A stretch of DNA of 64,000 nucleotides, from assembly GCA_937958185.1 (NCBI GenBank), contig CALFFN010000028.1, forward strand, positions 1 to 64,000, written 5' to 3'. A model generated the notes under the pieces. That model made no database searches. It was not told the origin of the DNA and saw only the letters and a list, made by a program, of their open reading frames with translations. Source of the stretch: an uncultured Neglectibacter sp. Lineage in GTDB: Bacteria; Bacillota; Clostridia; Oscillospirales; Acutalibacteraceae. The translations under genes were made by a program, and so were the position numbers. Of this stretch, positions 1 to 9,105 are shown piece after piece; the stretch's first letter is position 1, and each line of letters begins with the position of its first letter.

Positions 1-171
1 AGAAAAGCGAGGCTTTCTACGCCGACCGCATCTTTGCAGCTATTCGACAGCTTATTTTTAATCGTGTCTGCTCTCTGGGAAAAACGCAGCTTCCTGCGCC
101 GACCGCAGGACAGTGTGCGCTTCCTTACATAACCAACAATTAACCGCTAAACTCTGAAAGGACCTCTGCAA
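1..171. other. Left-edge intergenic region
   Basis: No convincing reading frame; all three rightward frames are open only briefly. It holds two similar 20-base segments (positions 11-30 and 88-107, both ending CGCCGACCGCA). The last bases carry AAAGGAC as ribosome binding site for the gene at 172. Confidence 0.5.
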
Positions 172-1050
172 ATGTATGAACTGATTCCCGTTGCCCGGCG
201 GACCTATTACATCGACTGCCCTGCCAAGATCGGCGTGGTGCTTATGGAAAATAACGGCGTGTACCTCATCGACAGCGGCAGCGACAAGGACGCCGGAAAG
301 AAAGTCAAGCGCATTCTGGAGCAGAACAGCTGGACGCTGCTGGGCATTTTGAACACCCATTCCCACGCCGACCATATCGGCGGCAACCGCTATTTGCAGG
401 AGCAGACCGGGTGCAAGATTTTTTCCGGCGGCCTAGAAGCTGATTTTATCCGCCACCCGATTTTAGAGCCCTCCCTGCTCTACGGCGGGCTCCCCCCGGC
501 GGAGCTGCGGCACAAATTCTTATTGGCGCAGGACAGCGAAGTCACGGATTTTTCCGACGGCGCTTTCCCGAAAGAAATCGAGATCCTTCCCCTGCCGGGG
601 CATTCCTTTTCCATGGTGGGCTTCCGCACGCCGGACAACGTGGTGTTCCTGGCGGACTGCGTCAGCAGCCCTGCCACGCTGGAAAAGTACGGCATTTCCT
701 ACCTTTACGATGTGGAAAAATTTCTTCACACCCTGGACGAAGCGGAGCGGCTTTCCGCCGCCCTCTTTATCCCCTCTCACGCTGAGCCGACGGCAGATTG
801 CGGCGAGCTGGTCCGCCTGAACCGGGAAAAGGTTCTGGAAATCGGCGACCGCGTGGTTTCCCTCTGCAAGACGCCCATCACCTCGGAAGCGCTGCTGACC
901 CAGGTGTTCCGGGATTTTTCCCTGACCATGACCTTTCAGCAGCACGCCCTTCTGGGCAGCACCCTGCGCTCCTACCTGACGTGGCTGAAAAACACGGGCA
1001 GGCTGACCTGCGCGATTGAAAACAATATGCTGCTGTGGCAGCAAGCTTAG
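172..1050 (+). CDS. MBL-fold metallo-hydrolase
   Basis: 292 aa, cytoplasmic (no signal peptide). A complete metallo-beta-lactamase metal-binding set is visible: the HxHxDH motif gives H63, H65, D67 and H68, followed by H144 (LPGHS), D162 (LADC) and H203 (PSHAE). This predicts a two-metal hydrolase. The C-terminal third (about 215-290) looks like the helical, winged-helix-like tail seen in some glyoxalase-II-like MBL proteins. Substrate cannot be told from sequence; thioester or phosphodiester hydrolysis are the usual activities. The start follows AAAGGAC at good spacing. The next gene begins 9 bases after its stop, so the two are likely cotranscribed. Family call is firm, function open. Confidence 0.9.
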   Translation: MYELIPVARRTYYIDCPAKIGVVLMENNGVYLIDSGSDKDAGKKVKRILEQNSWTLLGILNTHSHADHIGGNRYLQEQTGCKIFSGGLEADFIRHPILEPSLLYGGLPPAELRHKFLLAQDSEVTDFSDGAFPKEIEILPLPGHSFSMVGFRTPDNVVFLADCVSSPATLEKYGISYLYDVEKFLHTLDEAERLSAALFIPSHAEPTADCGELVRLNREKVLEIGDRVVSLCKTPITSEALLTQVFRDFSLTMTFQQHALLGSTLRSYLTWLKNTGRLTCAIENNMLLWQQA

Positions 1051-1059
1051 GGGGACAGT

Positions 1060-1533
1060 ATGGCGATCGAAAAAGTAAGAGACTATTTTTCCCAATTCGG
1101 CATGGCAGACCGTATCCGGGAATTTGACGTGTCCAGCGCCACCGTGGAGCTGGCGGCACAGGCGCTGAGCTGCGAGCCCTGCCGGATCGCAAAGACCCTT
1201 TCTTTCCTGGCAGGGGAGGGCACGATCCTCATCGTCGCCGCCGGCGATACCAAAATCGACAACGCAAAATATAAAGCCCAATTCGGCACAAAGGCAAAAA
1301 TGCTCACCCCGGACGAGCTGGAAGCGCTGGTCGGTCACGGGGTGGGCGGCGTGTGCCCCTTTGCGGTCAACCCGGGCGTGACCGTCTATCTGGACTGCTC
1401 CCTGAAGCGCTTCCAAACGGTTTTCCCAGCCTGCGGCAGCAGCAACAGCGCCATCGAATTGACCATTGAGGAATTGGAGCGGTATTCCGGCTTCGCGTCC
1501 TGGGTCGATGTGTGCAAGGGCTGGCAGGACTGA
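1060..1533 (+). CDS. YbaK/EbsC-family aminoacyl-tRNA deacylase
   Basis: 157 aa, the usual length for a stand-alone YbaK/ProX-type editing domain. Family features visible are the conserved lysine in IAKTLSF (K45), the central strand ILIVAAGDTKID and the GGVCPFA loop at about 96-102. These proteins hydrolyse mischarged tRNA, typically Cys-tRNA(Pro) or Ala-tRNA(Pro), in trans. ATG follows AGGGGGACAGT. It lies 9 bases after the MBL gene and is closed by a terminator at about 1554. Which mischarged tRNA is edited cannot be decided here. Confidence 0.88.
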   Translation: MAIEKVRDYFSQFGMADRIREFDVSSATVELAAQALSCEPCRIAKTLSFLAGEGTILIVAAGDTKIDNAKYKAQFGTKAKMLTPDELEALVGHGVGGVCPFAVNPGVTVYLDCSLKRFQTVFPACGSSNSAIELTIEELERYSGFASWVDVCKGWQD

Positions 1534-1553
1534 CAACGGCTCTCAAGAGCCTT

Positions 1554-1592
1554 AAAAAAACCGGGCAGGGATTTTCCCGCCCGGTTCTTTTA
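1554..1592. terminator. Bidirectional intrinsic terminator
   Basis: GC-rich stem CCGGGCAGGGA / TCCCGCCCGG with an A-run before and a T-run after. It lies between two convergent genes (YbaK family and HAD phosphatase) and serves both strands. Confidence 0.85.
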
Positions 1593-2246
1593 TTCTTCCG
1601 TCAATTTGCGGCAAAGCTCCTCCAGCGCTTCTACCGTGGGGACGATATGTGTCGCCCCCGCCGCTTCCAGCTCGCCGGCTTCGGCATAGCCGTAGGAAAC
1701 GCCGATACTGTCCACGCCCTGAGCCTTTGCCCCCAGAATATCCTGCCGGCGGTCGCCGATCATCACCGCTTCCAACTTTGGCGGGTCTCCCAGCTGCCGG
1801 AGCACCTCGCCAATCACCTGCGCCTTGTCGGTCATGGTGCCGTCCATATTGGCGCCCACGGTCACGGTAAAAAGCTCCGCCACGCCCCGCAGCTCTATGA
1901 TCTGCCTGGCAAACTGCAGAGGCTTCGACGTGGCAAGGCACACCTCCGCCCTCTGGGAAAGGCGCTGCAGCAGCTCTTTCATGCCGGGATACAGTGGGCT
2001 TTCAAACACGCCCTTTTCCCGGTAGCGCTCCCGGTATTTTTCCACCGCTTCCCACGCCTGCCGTTCCGACAAGCCGTAAAACTCCCGGAAGGAGTAGTCC
2101 AGCGGCGGACCCACAAACCGCCGGAGCTTTTCCTCCGGCTCATTGGGAAAGCCAAAGCAGTCCAGCGCAAACTGGGCGCTTTTCATGATCCCCTCGCCGG
2201 TGTCCGTCACCGTGCCGTCCAAATCGAATAAAAAGAATTTTTTCAT
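1590..2246 (-). CDS. HAD-family hydrolase, phosphoglycolate phosphatase-like
   Basis: 218 aa from the ATG at 2246, preceded by AGGAGG. HAD motif I is DLDGT at residues 8-12 with both aspartates. Motif II is in the segment LATSKP, the conserved lysine is in TDKAQV, and motif IV is MIGDRRQDI. The helical cap after motif I (about 15-80) puts it in the Gph/PGMB-like subclass. It should remove phosphate from a small metabolite such as phosphoglycolate, but substrate is not readable from sequence. A longer open frame to 2297 lacks a ribosome binding site, so the shorter start is preferred. Confidence 0.88.
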   Translation of the reverse strand: MKKFFLFDLDGTVTDTGEGIMKSAQFALDCFGFPNEPEEKLRRFVGPPLDYSFREFYGLSERQAWEAVEKYRERYREKGVFESPLYPGMKELLQRLSQRAEVCLATSKPLQFARQIIELRGVAELFTVTVGANMDGTMTDKAQVIGEVLRQLGDPPKLEAVMIGDRRQDILGAKAQGVDSIGVSYGYAEAGELEAAGATHIVPTVEALEELCRKLTEE

Positions 2247-2336
2247 GTGACCTCCTGACAGAAAGGCATAAATCCCGTGATCGCCTTTCTGAATCAAAAA
2301 GGCTGCAAAAGCAATGAGAGGTAGACAAACACTGCC

Positions 2337-3323
2337 TTATCTTCGTCCTGCGCCGCCGCCGCGGGAGCCGCCCCCGCGGGAGAATCCGCCGGAGGAGTGC
2401 CCGCCGCCATGGGAAAAGCCGCCACGATGAGAAGAACCTCCCCCAAAGCCGCCAAATCCGCCGAACCCGCCGGAGGGACGTCTGGGAGGTCTTCCCGGCG
2501 CAAAGGGACCAGGTCCGCCAAAACCTCCGCCGGGGGGCGGGGGTGGGGGCGGAGGTGCGTACCAGGACCGCCGCCTCCGGCGGTTGGACATCATGCTGCC
2601 AAGCATCATGCCGCGCCAGAATCCACCGCCGCCTCCGCCGGTTCCTCCTCCGCCGCCGCGGTGAGAGCCGCGGGAAATCAGCGCGATCACAAGAATCACC
2701 ACAAACACAATGAGGATAAAGCGGAACACCTTCCAGAAAAAGGAAAACGCCATGCTTCCCATGCCGGAGCTGTATTCATAATGCTCCCCGTCAGCGGTTT
2801 CCTCGTATTGGTCGTTATAATCATACCGATTCAGCTCGGCAAGGACCGCGTCAAAGAACTTTTTCACCCCGGCGTCATAATTGCCCACGGCGAAATCCGG
2901 CTCCAAATAGTCGTCCAGCAAGCCCTGCATCTGGCTGTCAAAATAGGTGTCGATGCCCTGCCCTGCCTGGGCGTAGTAATTGTCCTCGCCGATCGCCAGC
3001 ACCAGCAGAATGCCGTTGTTCCGCTCGGAGGAGCCGATCCCCCAGTCGTTGAACAGGTCGTACACATAATCGTCGATGGCTTCGCCGCCCAGAAAATCCA
3101 CGGCAACAATGACGATCTCCGCCCCGGTGCGGTCAAACAGGTCTTCGTTTTTCCGAATGATCTCCCGCTCCGTCTCAGCGGAGATCACATTCGCCTCGTC
3201 CAGCACATACAGGTTCGAGGGGCGGTCTGGCACCGCCGCCAGCGCGGGAACAGAAAGGGAGACGGCGATCACCGCAAAAATAAGGCATTTCGCGAAAAGC
3301 CGAACCAAATACTTTCTTTTCAT
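2337..3323 (-). CDS. TPM-domain membrane protein, Gly-rich tail
   Basis: About 328 aa. It has an N-terminal signal peptide or anchor (about 1-29), then an extracytoplasmic TPM domain with the landmark segments VLDEANVIS, AEIVIVAVDF, YDLFNDWGIG and NNGILLVLAI. One transmembrane helix follows at about 185-205 (FRFILIVFVVILVIALIS), then a long Gly/Pro/Arg-rich tail with a run of eight prolines. TPM proteins are often found with LemA proteins in envelope maintenance. The ATG at 3323 fits AAAGGAG better than the one at 3329. It is a paralogue of the next gene upstream (3401-4567), and both end in RGGGAGRR. Confidence 0.88.
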   Translation of the reverse strand: MKRKYLVRLFAKCLIFAVIAVSLSVPALAAVPDRPSNLYVLDEANVISAETEREIIRKNEDLFDRTGAEIVIVAVDFLGGEAIDDYVYDLFNDWGIGSSERNNGILLVLAIGEDNYYAQAGQGIDTYFDSQMQGLLDDYLEPDFAVGNYDAGVKKFFDAVLAELNRYDYNDQYEETADGEHYEYSSGMGSMAFSFFWKVFRFILIVFVVILVIALISRGSHRGGGGGTGGGGGGFWRGMMLGSMMSNRRRRRSWYAPPPPPPPPGGGFGGPGPFAPGRPPRRPSGGFGGFGGFGGGSSHRGGFSHGGGHSSGGFSRGGGSRGGGAGRR

Positions 3324-3400
3324 CAGCATAGCTCCTTTTTCTTAATTACAAAGCGCTCTTTCAGCCGCTTATAGTCAGGTTCTCTCTTTGGGGCACTGCC

Positions 3401-4567
3401 TTATCTCCGCCCCGCTCCGCCGCCCCGGGAACGACCGCCGGAAGAAAAGCCACTGCTCCGCGAAGCGCTTCCACCACGGTGAAATCCGCCGGAGCTTCCT
3501 CCGCCATGCGAAGTGCTTCCACCGCTGTGAGAAAAAGAACTGCTAGAACGGTAGGAAGAAGAGCTAGAAGAGCTGCTAGAGTGATACGAGCTGCTCTCAA
3601 AACTGGTAGACGAGGAAGTTTCACTGTCCTCATGGTGAGGAATACTTGCTATATTGGAGTGGGAAACGGGGTGGCTTGCAGAACCCGTGATAGAATCACC
3701 CTGTCCCCGAGAGCCCCGCCCAAGGCGCGCAGCCCAAATGCAAAAAAGCAGCAGTAGAATACTGAGAATTGTCAGAAAAGGACCGTCTTCACTAACAGCG
3801 CTTGCCTGTGCAAAAAATCGTATTCCAAGCACTAGAAAGAGTATTTTGAATGTCCACTTTACTGCTGTTTTCACCCATTGTTTTATGGTTTCCCAATCCC
3901 TGTCGGCAGCTTTCCAAATTGCCCGCAAGATTATAACTAGAATAGCCAGCGCACCGCCTGCCAAAATAATTTGATAAACGATTTGCCCTACCGAAATGTT
4001 AGAAGCTGCTCTGCCTTTTCCCACATCGGTTTCGTCCCATACAAAGCCCTGGTTGTATTTGTCATTGTAGGAGTAATTCTTTAATTCAGCTAATGTAGCC
4101 CTGAAAAATTTTTGTACGGCGGAATCGTATCTCCCCGCGTCATAGTCATCGTAAAAATAATCTTCCAGCATGGCTTCCAGCTTTGCGCCGGTAAAATACC
4201 CATCGATCCCGGACCCCGGTAAGGCGTAGCACTTGTTCTGCCCTACCGCAAACACCAGCAGCAGACCGTTGTTGCGTTCTTTCGAGCCAATGCCCCAATC
4301 GTTAAACAGATCATACGCGTAATCGTCCGCTGCCTTTCCGTCCATAAAATCTACGGCAACAACAACGATCTCTGCCCCGGTTTCTCGGAACAGTTTTTGA
4401 TTTTCAGAAATAATCTCCCGCTCTGTGTCCGAGAAGGAAAGAACGCCAGCTTTGTCCAGCACATACTGATTTTCAGGTCGATTCGGTACCGCTGCCAGCG
4501 CGGGGATAGGCAGAACCGATGCCAGAAGCACAAAAAGCAGACCTGCTGCGGCAATCCCCCGTTTCAT
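3401..4567 (-). CDS. TPM-domain membrane protein, Ser-rich tail
   Basis: 388 aa with a cleavable-type signal peptide (LIPALAAV region near residue 26), then a TPM domain with YVLDKAGVLS, AEIVVVAVDF, YDLFNDWGIG and NNGLLLVFAV, much like the 2337-3323 product. Two or three hydrophobic helices follow at about 200-285, then a serine-rich segment (about 320-350) and a Gly/Ser tail ending RGGGAGRR. Start ATG follows AAAGGAG. It sits 28 bases after the LemA-like gene in the same leftward run, suggesting an operon. The middle of the gene (about 3600-4000) is clearly more AT-rich than its neighbours. Confidence 0.86.
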   Translation of the reverse strand: MKRGIAAAGLLFVLLASVLPIPALAAVPNRPENQYVLDKAGVLSFSDTEREIISENQKLFRETGAEIVVVAVDFMDGKAADDYAYDLFNDWGIGSKERNNGLLLVFAVGQNKCYALPGSGIDGYFTGAKLEAMLEDYFYDDYDAGRYDSAVQKFFRATLAELKNYSYNDKYNQGFVWDETDVGKGRAASNISVGQIVYQIILAGGALAILVIILRAIWKAADRDWETIKQWVKTAVKWTFKILFLVLGIRFFAQASAVSEDGPFLTILSILLLLFCIWAARLGRGSRGQGDSITGSASHPVSHSNIASIPHHEDSETSSSTSFESSSYHSSSSSSSSSYRSSSSFSHSGGSTSHGGGSSGGFHRGGSASRSSGFSSGGRSRGGGAGRR

Positions 4568-4594
4568 AAAGTACTCCTTTCAGGAAATACGTTT

Positions 4595-5581
4595 TTATTC
4601 CTGCGCCTTAAAATCTTTGGAAAAAATTTCCTCTCCGTCTTTGTCAAGCTCCTGAATGCGCACGACCCCGTCCGCCCCCTCCACAGAGAAAGCAAGGAAT
4701 TCGGCAAAGCCGATGAAATTTTTTTCCGTGTCCACATTTTCATCGCTCGCAATGATCTCATCCAGCTCGCGAACGCTCATTTCATCAGCCTTCAGCGTTT
4801 CATGGGTATAGGCGTAGATCAAAATATTTCCCTCTGCCAATATTTTCAACTGTACCTGGCTTTCCGCCAGTTCCTCATTCAAGCCTTTCTCTGCCGCGCG
4901 GCTATACGGAGACTCCACATACGCCTGCATATTTTGGTACTTCCCGTCGGCGTTCCGATACCCGTCTCCCGTTTCCTCCGCCTGACTGAAAACACCCAGT
5001 TTTTCGATTCGGAAAAGCCTTTTCAGCACGCTTCCGGGAAAGCGATCCAGCAGCTCGTTAAATTGCCTGGCGTTCTCGTTGTAGCTGCTGCGTTTCAGAT
5101 TGCTCTGCGTGGAATTTATCAGTTCAAGATAGGAGCCGAAAAATGCCTGGTCTGTTTCCCATTCCTCCTGCCATTGAGGATAGCTGAGGTCTGTTTCTTT
5201 CAGCTCGATCTGCCATAACTGCCCATAAAGCGTCTCTGCCGCAAGGCACAGCTGGTGATAGGCCGCCGCTTCCTCCGGCGTGCCGGACCTGCAGGAATTT
5301 TCACAAAAATCCGCCTGATAGTCCAGAGAATCGATATAATTCTGAATCCACGGCACGTATGTTGCATAGTTCTGCGCAAGAGCGACCATATCCCGGACAT
5401 TTTTGAGTTCCCTGTTCAATCCCTGCGTAACGGCGAACCCACTTTCGTCATGAAAATAATGATTGTCTAAAATATCCGTTCTCTGACGCTTCAAGGAACG
5501 GACCCCACCCAGAAAAATGGAAAGCAGGATCACCACTGCCATCGCCAGAGCACACAAAACGCTCTTCGTTTTTCGTTTCAT
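4595..5581 (-). CDS. LemA-like membrane-anchored protein (long form)
   Basis: About 328 aa from the ATG at 5581, preceded by AGAGGGAAG. One N-terminal membrane helix (about 5-25), then a mostly helical outer domain. The segment SYNENARQFNELLDRFPGSV resembles the LemA signature YN..AR.FN....FP. Pairing with two TPM genes supports a LemA relation. The C-terminal ~120 aa (acidic, ending SKDFKAQE) have no match I recognise. It is probably a diverged, extended LemA protein; identification by similarity search would settle this. Confidence 0.65.
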   Translation of the reverse strand: MKRKTKSVLCALAMAVVILLSIFLGGVRSLKRQRTDILDNHYFHDESGFAVTQGLNRELKNVRDMVALAQNYATYVPWIQNYIDSLDYQADFCENSCRSGTPEEAAAYHQLCLAAETLYGQLWQIELKETDLSYPQWQEEWETDQAFFGSYLELINSTQSNLKRSSYNENARQFNELLDRFPGSVLKRLFRIEKLGVFSQAEETGDGYRNADGKYQNMQAYVESPYSRAAEKGLNEELAESQVQLKILAEGNILIYAYTHETLKADEMSVRELDEIIASDENVDTEKNFIGFAEFLAFSVEGADGVVRIQELDKDGEEIFSKDFKAQE

Positions 5582-5615
5582 AGCATTCTTCCCTCTATCG
5601 CAAAATGGAAGCTGC

Positions 5616-6179
5616 CTATTTCTCTCCGCCAAACACGCCCATAGGGGAAATCCCCATCAGCTTTGTCAGGGGCTTGGTGGGGGACTGCGCCAGCTTTTCG
5701 TTAAATTCCCTGGCGCTGTCATTGTAGCTGCTGCGCTCTATCTTGTCCTGCTCAGATTCAATCTCCGCAATCAGCTGCCGGGGATATTTTTCGTCCTTTT
5801 CGGAAAGCTCCACCGTTTCCAGCTGCTCGTACAGCGCCTGCGCCGCTTCTCCCAGCAGGCGGTTTGCCTCTACCTCCTGCTCGAAGCCCTGGAAATCATA
5901 GAGGTTTTCCAGATATTTGACCCGGTACTCCAAATCGCCGATGTAGGGGTCCAGCCCAGGGTTCTTTTCCACATAGCGCCTGGCGACCGTCAACAGATTG
6001 TTGGCGGCGTCCTCCCGCATATCGATGCCCTGGTAAATGGCATAGCCTGTGCCGTCATAATAATAGCTGTCCATGGCGTCCTCCCGCAGGCGGTCAAAGG
6101 AACGGTTCACCCCCAGCGGTACGGAAACGACCAGCAGCCCAGCCATCACAATGGCTCCAATTACATTTTTCTTCTTCAT
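5616..6179 (-). CDS. LemA-like membrane-anchored protein (short form)
   Basis: 187 aa from the ATG at 6179, preceded by GGAAAGGG. It has an N-terminal membrane helix (GAIVMAGLLVVSVPLGV) and a helical domain with the LemA-type segment SYNDSAREFNEKLAQSP followed by LTKLMGISPMGVF. The length equals typical LemA (about 185 aa). It shares its layout with the next gene downstream, 34 bases away, so the two are probably tandem paralogues in one operon with the TPM genes. LemA's biochemical role is unknown; these pairs are generally linked to envelope integrity. Confidence 0.75.
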   Translation of the reverse strand: MKKKNVIGAIVMAGLLVVSVPLGVNRSFDRLREDAMDSYYYDGTGYAIYQGIDMREDAANNLLTVARRYVEKNPGLDPYIGDLEYRVKYLENLYDFQGFEQEVEANRLLGEAAQALYEQLETVELSEKDEKYPRQLIAEIESEQDKIERSSYNDSAREFNEKLAQSPTKPLTKLMGISPMGVFGGEK

Positions 6180-6493
6180 AAAAGCCCTTTCCATGGGTCG
6201 TGCCGCGCAGATACGGCGCCCAGCCCTATCTGACGGCGAAACTTACAGCTAGACAATGCAGTGCGGGAAACACCACGTTCCCGCACTTACACGCCCTGCC
6301 TTTTTCTAACGACTGACCCTCCGTCACAGCTAACGTTGCGACACCGTCCCGCCTGTCAGGGGAGGCTTTTGAGGCAGCGGTTCAACAATTTACCACTCAC
6401 CACCGGTCGGGTGGAAAACCAAAAAACAACACAGGCTTTCTCCCCGTTTTGCCCCCGGCGGCTCGCCGGTCTAACAACTAAAAGCTAACAACT
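6180..6493. repeat. Intergenic repeat-rich region with heptamer tract
   Basis: A 314-base gap on the leftward strand. Position 6261-6286 forms a hairpin (GTGCGGGAA / TTCCCGCAC). The stretch about 6310-6380, which includes GACCCTCCGTCAC and CTGTCAGGGGAGG, has the look of a dispersed intergenic repeat of gut Clostridia, although only one copy lies in this window. Positions 6471-6491 are three 7-base units, CTAACAA-CTAAAAG-CTAACAA, directly after the stop codon of the TelA-like gene. Confidence 0.55.
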
Positions 6494-7639
6494 TTACTGG
6501 TGAATATCCAGCAGCTTCTGCTTCAGCTCGCCTTCCAGCTTGCCGATCTCCTGCTCGGCGGCACGGCGCTTTGCCCTGCCCTCGTCCTGTATCTTCACCA
6601 CCTCGTCCAGTGTCTGGATCAGGGACTGGTTGGTGATGCGCAGGGTCTCCATATCCACCACGCCGCGCTCGGATTCCCTGGCGGTTTCGATGGTGCTCAT
6701 CTTCAGCTTCTCCGCGTTCTTGCGCAGCAGCTCGTTTGTCATGTCGGAAACCTCACGCTGGGCTTTTACAGCCTGTGCGGAGTGCGCCACGCCCAGCGCC
6801 AGCACCATCTGGCTCTTCCACAGGGGAATGGTGTTCACCAGCGTGGACTGTATCTTTTCCGTCATCAGCTTGTCGTTGTTCTGTACCAGACGGATCTGGG
6901 GGGACATCTGCACGCTGACCATGCGGGTCAGCTCCAGGTCGTGAAGCTTCTTTTCAAAATTATCGCAAAGCTGGGCAAAATCGTTCGCCGCCTGGGCGTC
7001 CTCCGCCAAGCCGCTCTGTTTCGCCTTATTCTGCATTTCCACCAGCCTGGTCGCCCGCTCCTGCTGGAGCTTCTTTTTGCCGGCGATGATGTACATGGAC
7101 AGCTCCTTGTGGTAATTCAGGTTCATTTCGTAGAGCTTATCCAGCATGACCACGTCTTTCATCAGCTGCACCTGATGGCTTTCCAGCGCCGCGGCGATCT
7201 TATCCACATTGACCTCGGCGGAATCATACTTTGCCTTCATCGCCGTGATCTTATTGCCGGTATTTTTGAACCAGCCAAAAATGCCCTTCTTCTCTTCCTC
7301 ATCAATGTCAAAGCCCTTGAGCTCTACCACCAGACTGGAAATCTCCTCGCCGATCTCGCCCAGGTCCTTGGTGCGCACCTTGTCCAGCGCCGTGTCGGAG
7401 AAGGACGCGATCTTCTTCTGGGCGGCGGAGCCGTATTGCAGCACCAGCGTGCTGTTGGTCAGGTCGATCTTCTCCGCGAACTCGTTCACCGCCTTCTGCT
7501 CCTCCGGGGTCAGGCTGGATTCGTCCAGCACCACGGGCTCGGCGGCGGGGGTCTCCTGCGCCTGGGCTTCGGGGTCGAGGGTCAGGGTAGGGGCTTGGGG
7601 CTCTTCGGCTTCCAGTGTCAATTTGATTCCGTTATCCAT
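6494..7639 (-). CDS. Toxic anion resistance (TelA/YceH-like) protein
   Basis: 381 aa, cytoplasmic, rich in charged helices. It matches the TelA family in length and layout: an acidic, proline-rich N-terminus (about 1-45), then a long alpha-helical body with segments such as MYIIAGKKKL, TIPLWKSQMVLALG and ETARESERG. The family is named from tellurite resistance and is often paired with an XpaC-like protein, as here (gene at 7757-8908). Start ATG follows AAAGGATG. True role is probably envelope or stress related; metal oxyanion resistance is a family-level label only. Confidence 0.85.
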   Translation of the reverse strand: MDNGIKLTLEAEEPQAPTLTLDPEAQAQETPAAEPVVLDESSLTPEEQKAVNEFAEKIDLTNSTLVLQYGSAAQKKIASFSDTALDKVRTKDLGEIGEEISSLVVELKGFDIDEEEKKGIFGWFKNTGNKITAMKAKYDSAEVNVDKIAAALESHQVQLMKDVVMLDKLYEMNLNYHKELSMYIIAGKKKLQQERATRLVEMQNKAKQSGLAEDAQAANDFAQLCDNFEKKLHDLELTRMVSVQMSPQIRLVQNNDKLMTEKIQSTLVNTIPLWKSQMVLALGVAHSAQAVKAQREVSDMTNELLRKNAEKLKMSTIETARESERGVVDMETLRITNQSLIQTLDEVVKIQDEGRAKRRAAEQEIGKLEGELKQKLLDIHQ

Positions 7640-7756
7640 GGGACAGCATCCTTTCCAGTGTGGTTTTTCCTTACTTCTTCTGTATCCAGCTCGGCGGTTC
7701 CCTTTTGGAAAACCTGTGCCGCAAAGCGGTTCCTGCGATCAGTCCGGCAGAGCCTC

Positions 7757-8908
7757 CTACTTCTCGCCGCCGGACTTCCTTTTTTCTTTTTCGTCCACAA
7801 AGCCCTCCTGCTTCAAGAGCGTTTCAAACACGGAAATATCGGCGGAAACGTCCATCGCTTCATCGGTAAAGAGCGCGTCCAGCTGCTTTTCAAAAGCGGC
7901 GGCTACCGTGTGCATCATGCCCGCGATATTGAACATGGTAGAGGTGATGTTCTCCCCCCGCACCGACTGGGCGGAAAGCCGCTGGTAGCTGTTCAGGAGC
8001 TTCAGCGTGGTGGGCAGGTAGTAATTCATGAATTTCCGTATCTGGGGGGCTTTCTCCGGGTGGTCGGCAACGAAGCGGAAAATATCGGCAGAAGCCTTTT
8101 CCATACGGGCGATATCCTCTGAGAGGGTCTCCTCGGGAATGGCGTCGTTGGCGGCGCGGAGCTTCTTCAAATAGCGGTTGCCCTCGTCGATGATCTTATC
8201 CACCTCGGGGTTCCCCGTTTGAGAGGGCTTTTCCTCTTTTTTCGGCTCCTCCTTGACCTTGGGCTTTTCCGGCTCGATGGGAACAAATTCCTTCTTGCCC
8301 CGGAACAGCCTGCCGGACAGCAGGAACACCCCGACCAGCACCAGCGCGAACACGATAAAATGGGAAACCTCATAGAGAGGGAAATTGGCAGCATAAAAGA
8401 GCGCCGCCGCCCCGGTGATGTAGAATTTTGCCGGGCTTCCCTTACGCACCAGCTTCATCTGGGGCATTTGAGGCGCGGGGGCGGGATTGACCCCTGCCGG
8501 CTTTTGCCCGGGGTGGGTGTTCCGCACAGGCTGGCGGTTGGGCTGGGAGTTTGTCTGCCCGTTGGGCTGTGTGCCGCCATTGTAGCGGTAAGAATAGGAA
8601 TACTGCCCGTTGGGCTGCGCCCCGCCTGTCTGCGCAGGCTGCCCGGCAGGGCGGGCATATCCCGGGTTCTGCCGGGCGCCGGGAGGCACGGGCTGCTGGG
8701 CTGCCTGCTGAACCCGGTTTGTTGCCCGCTTTACCGAAGGGGATATCCCCTCCAGCGCGCTGTTGATGCCGTCGGCGGCTTTCCCCAGCCCCTGGGCGAT
8801 CTTATCCGCCACGGGAATGCCGGTCTCCTGCAGCGTTTTATATATTTGGGAAGAACGGAACTCTTCCTCCAAGGGGTTTGTACCAGTATGTTTCATTGTG
8901 ATGACCAT
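7757..8908 (-). CDS. XpaC-like protein (5-bromo-4-chloroindolyl phosphate hydrolysis family)
   Basis: About 383 aa. The N-terminal ~60 aa are helical, then comes a low-complexity Gln/Asn/Pro/Gly linker (about 65-160). Two hydrophobic helices at about 170-210 (AALFYAANFPLYEV, FIVFALVLVGVFLLSG) form a membrane hairpin. The C-terminal helical domain contains DKIIDEGNRYLKKL and FMNYYLPTTLKLLNSY, which I recognise as the XpaC signature. It lies 117 bases upstream of the TelA-like gene, the usual partner. The start is uncertain: ATG at 8908 sits close to AGAGAGG, and ATG at 8896 is an alternative. Confidence 0.8.
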   Translation of the reverse strand: MVITMKHTGTNPLEEEFRSSQIYKTLQETGIPVADKIAQGLGKAADGINSALEGISPSVKRATNRVQQAAQQPVPPGARQNPGYARPAGQPAQTGGAQPNGQYSYSYRYNGGTQPNGQTNSQPNRQPVRNTHPGQKPAGVNPAPAPQMPQMKLVRKGSPAKFYITGAAALFYAANFPLYEVSHFIVFALVLVGVFLLSGRLFRGKKEFVPIEPEKPKVKEEPKKEEKPSQTGNPEVDKIIDEGNRYLKKLRAANDAIPEETLSEDIARMEKASADIFRFVADHPEKAPQIRKFMNYYLPTTLKLLNSYQRLSAQSVRGENITSTMFNIAGMMHTVAAAFEKQLDALFTDEAMDVSADISVFETLLKQEGFVDEKEKRKSGGEK

Positions 8909-9105
8909 TTTCCTCTCTTTGCAGGGCGAAATGCTTTGCGGGTCCAGCCTGCTGAAGCTTCCTTTTCCCGAAGGCTCAAAAAGCATGGCTTTCCCTCAAA
9001 ATATCAACGCCGGCGGCAAAAATCATATACCCTTACTATTGTACGTGGAAACAGTCCCAGTGTCAACTGAAATCTCCCGGTAACAGCTGGTTTTTCACCA
9101 TGCCT

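Noticed and set aside
520..1536. Leftward open frame of 338 codons opposite the MBL and YbaK genes
   Set aside because: It is a mirror of GC-rich coding DNA. Composition is low in typical helices/strands and it has no ribosome binding site; the plus-strand genes have clear motifs.
6500..8122. Rightward 540-codon frame opposite the TelA and XpaC-like genes
   Set aside because: Antisense shadow rich in Leu, His and Gly; the leftward genes match known families.
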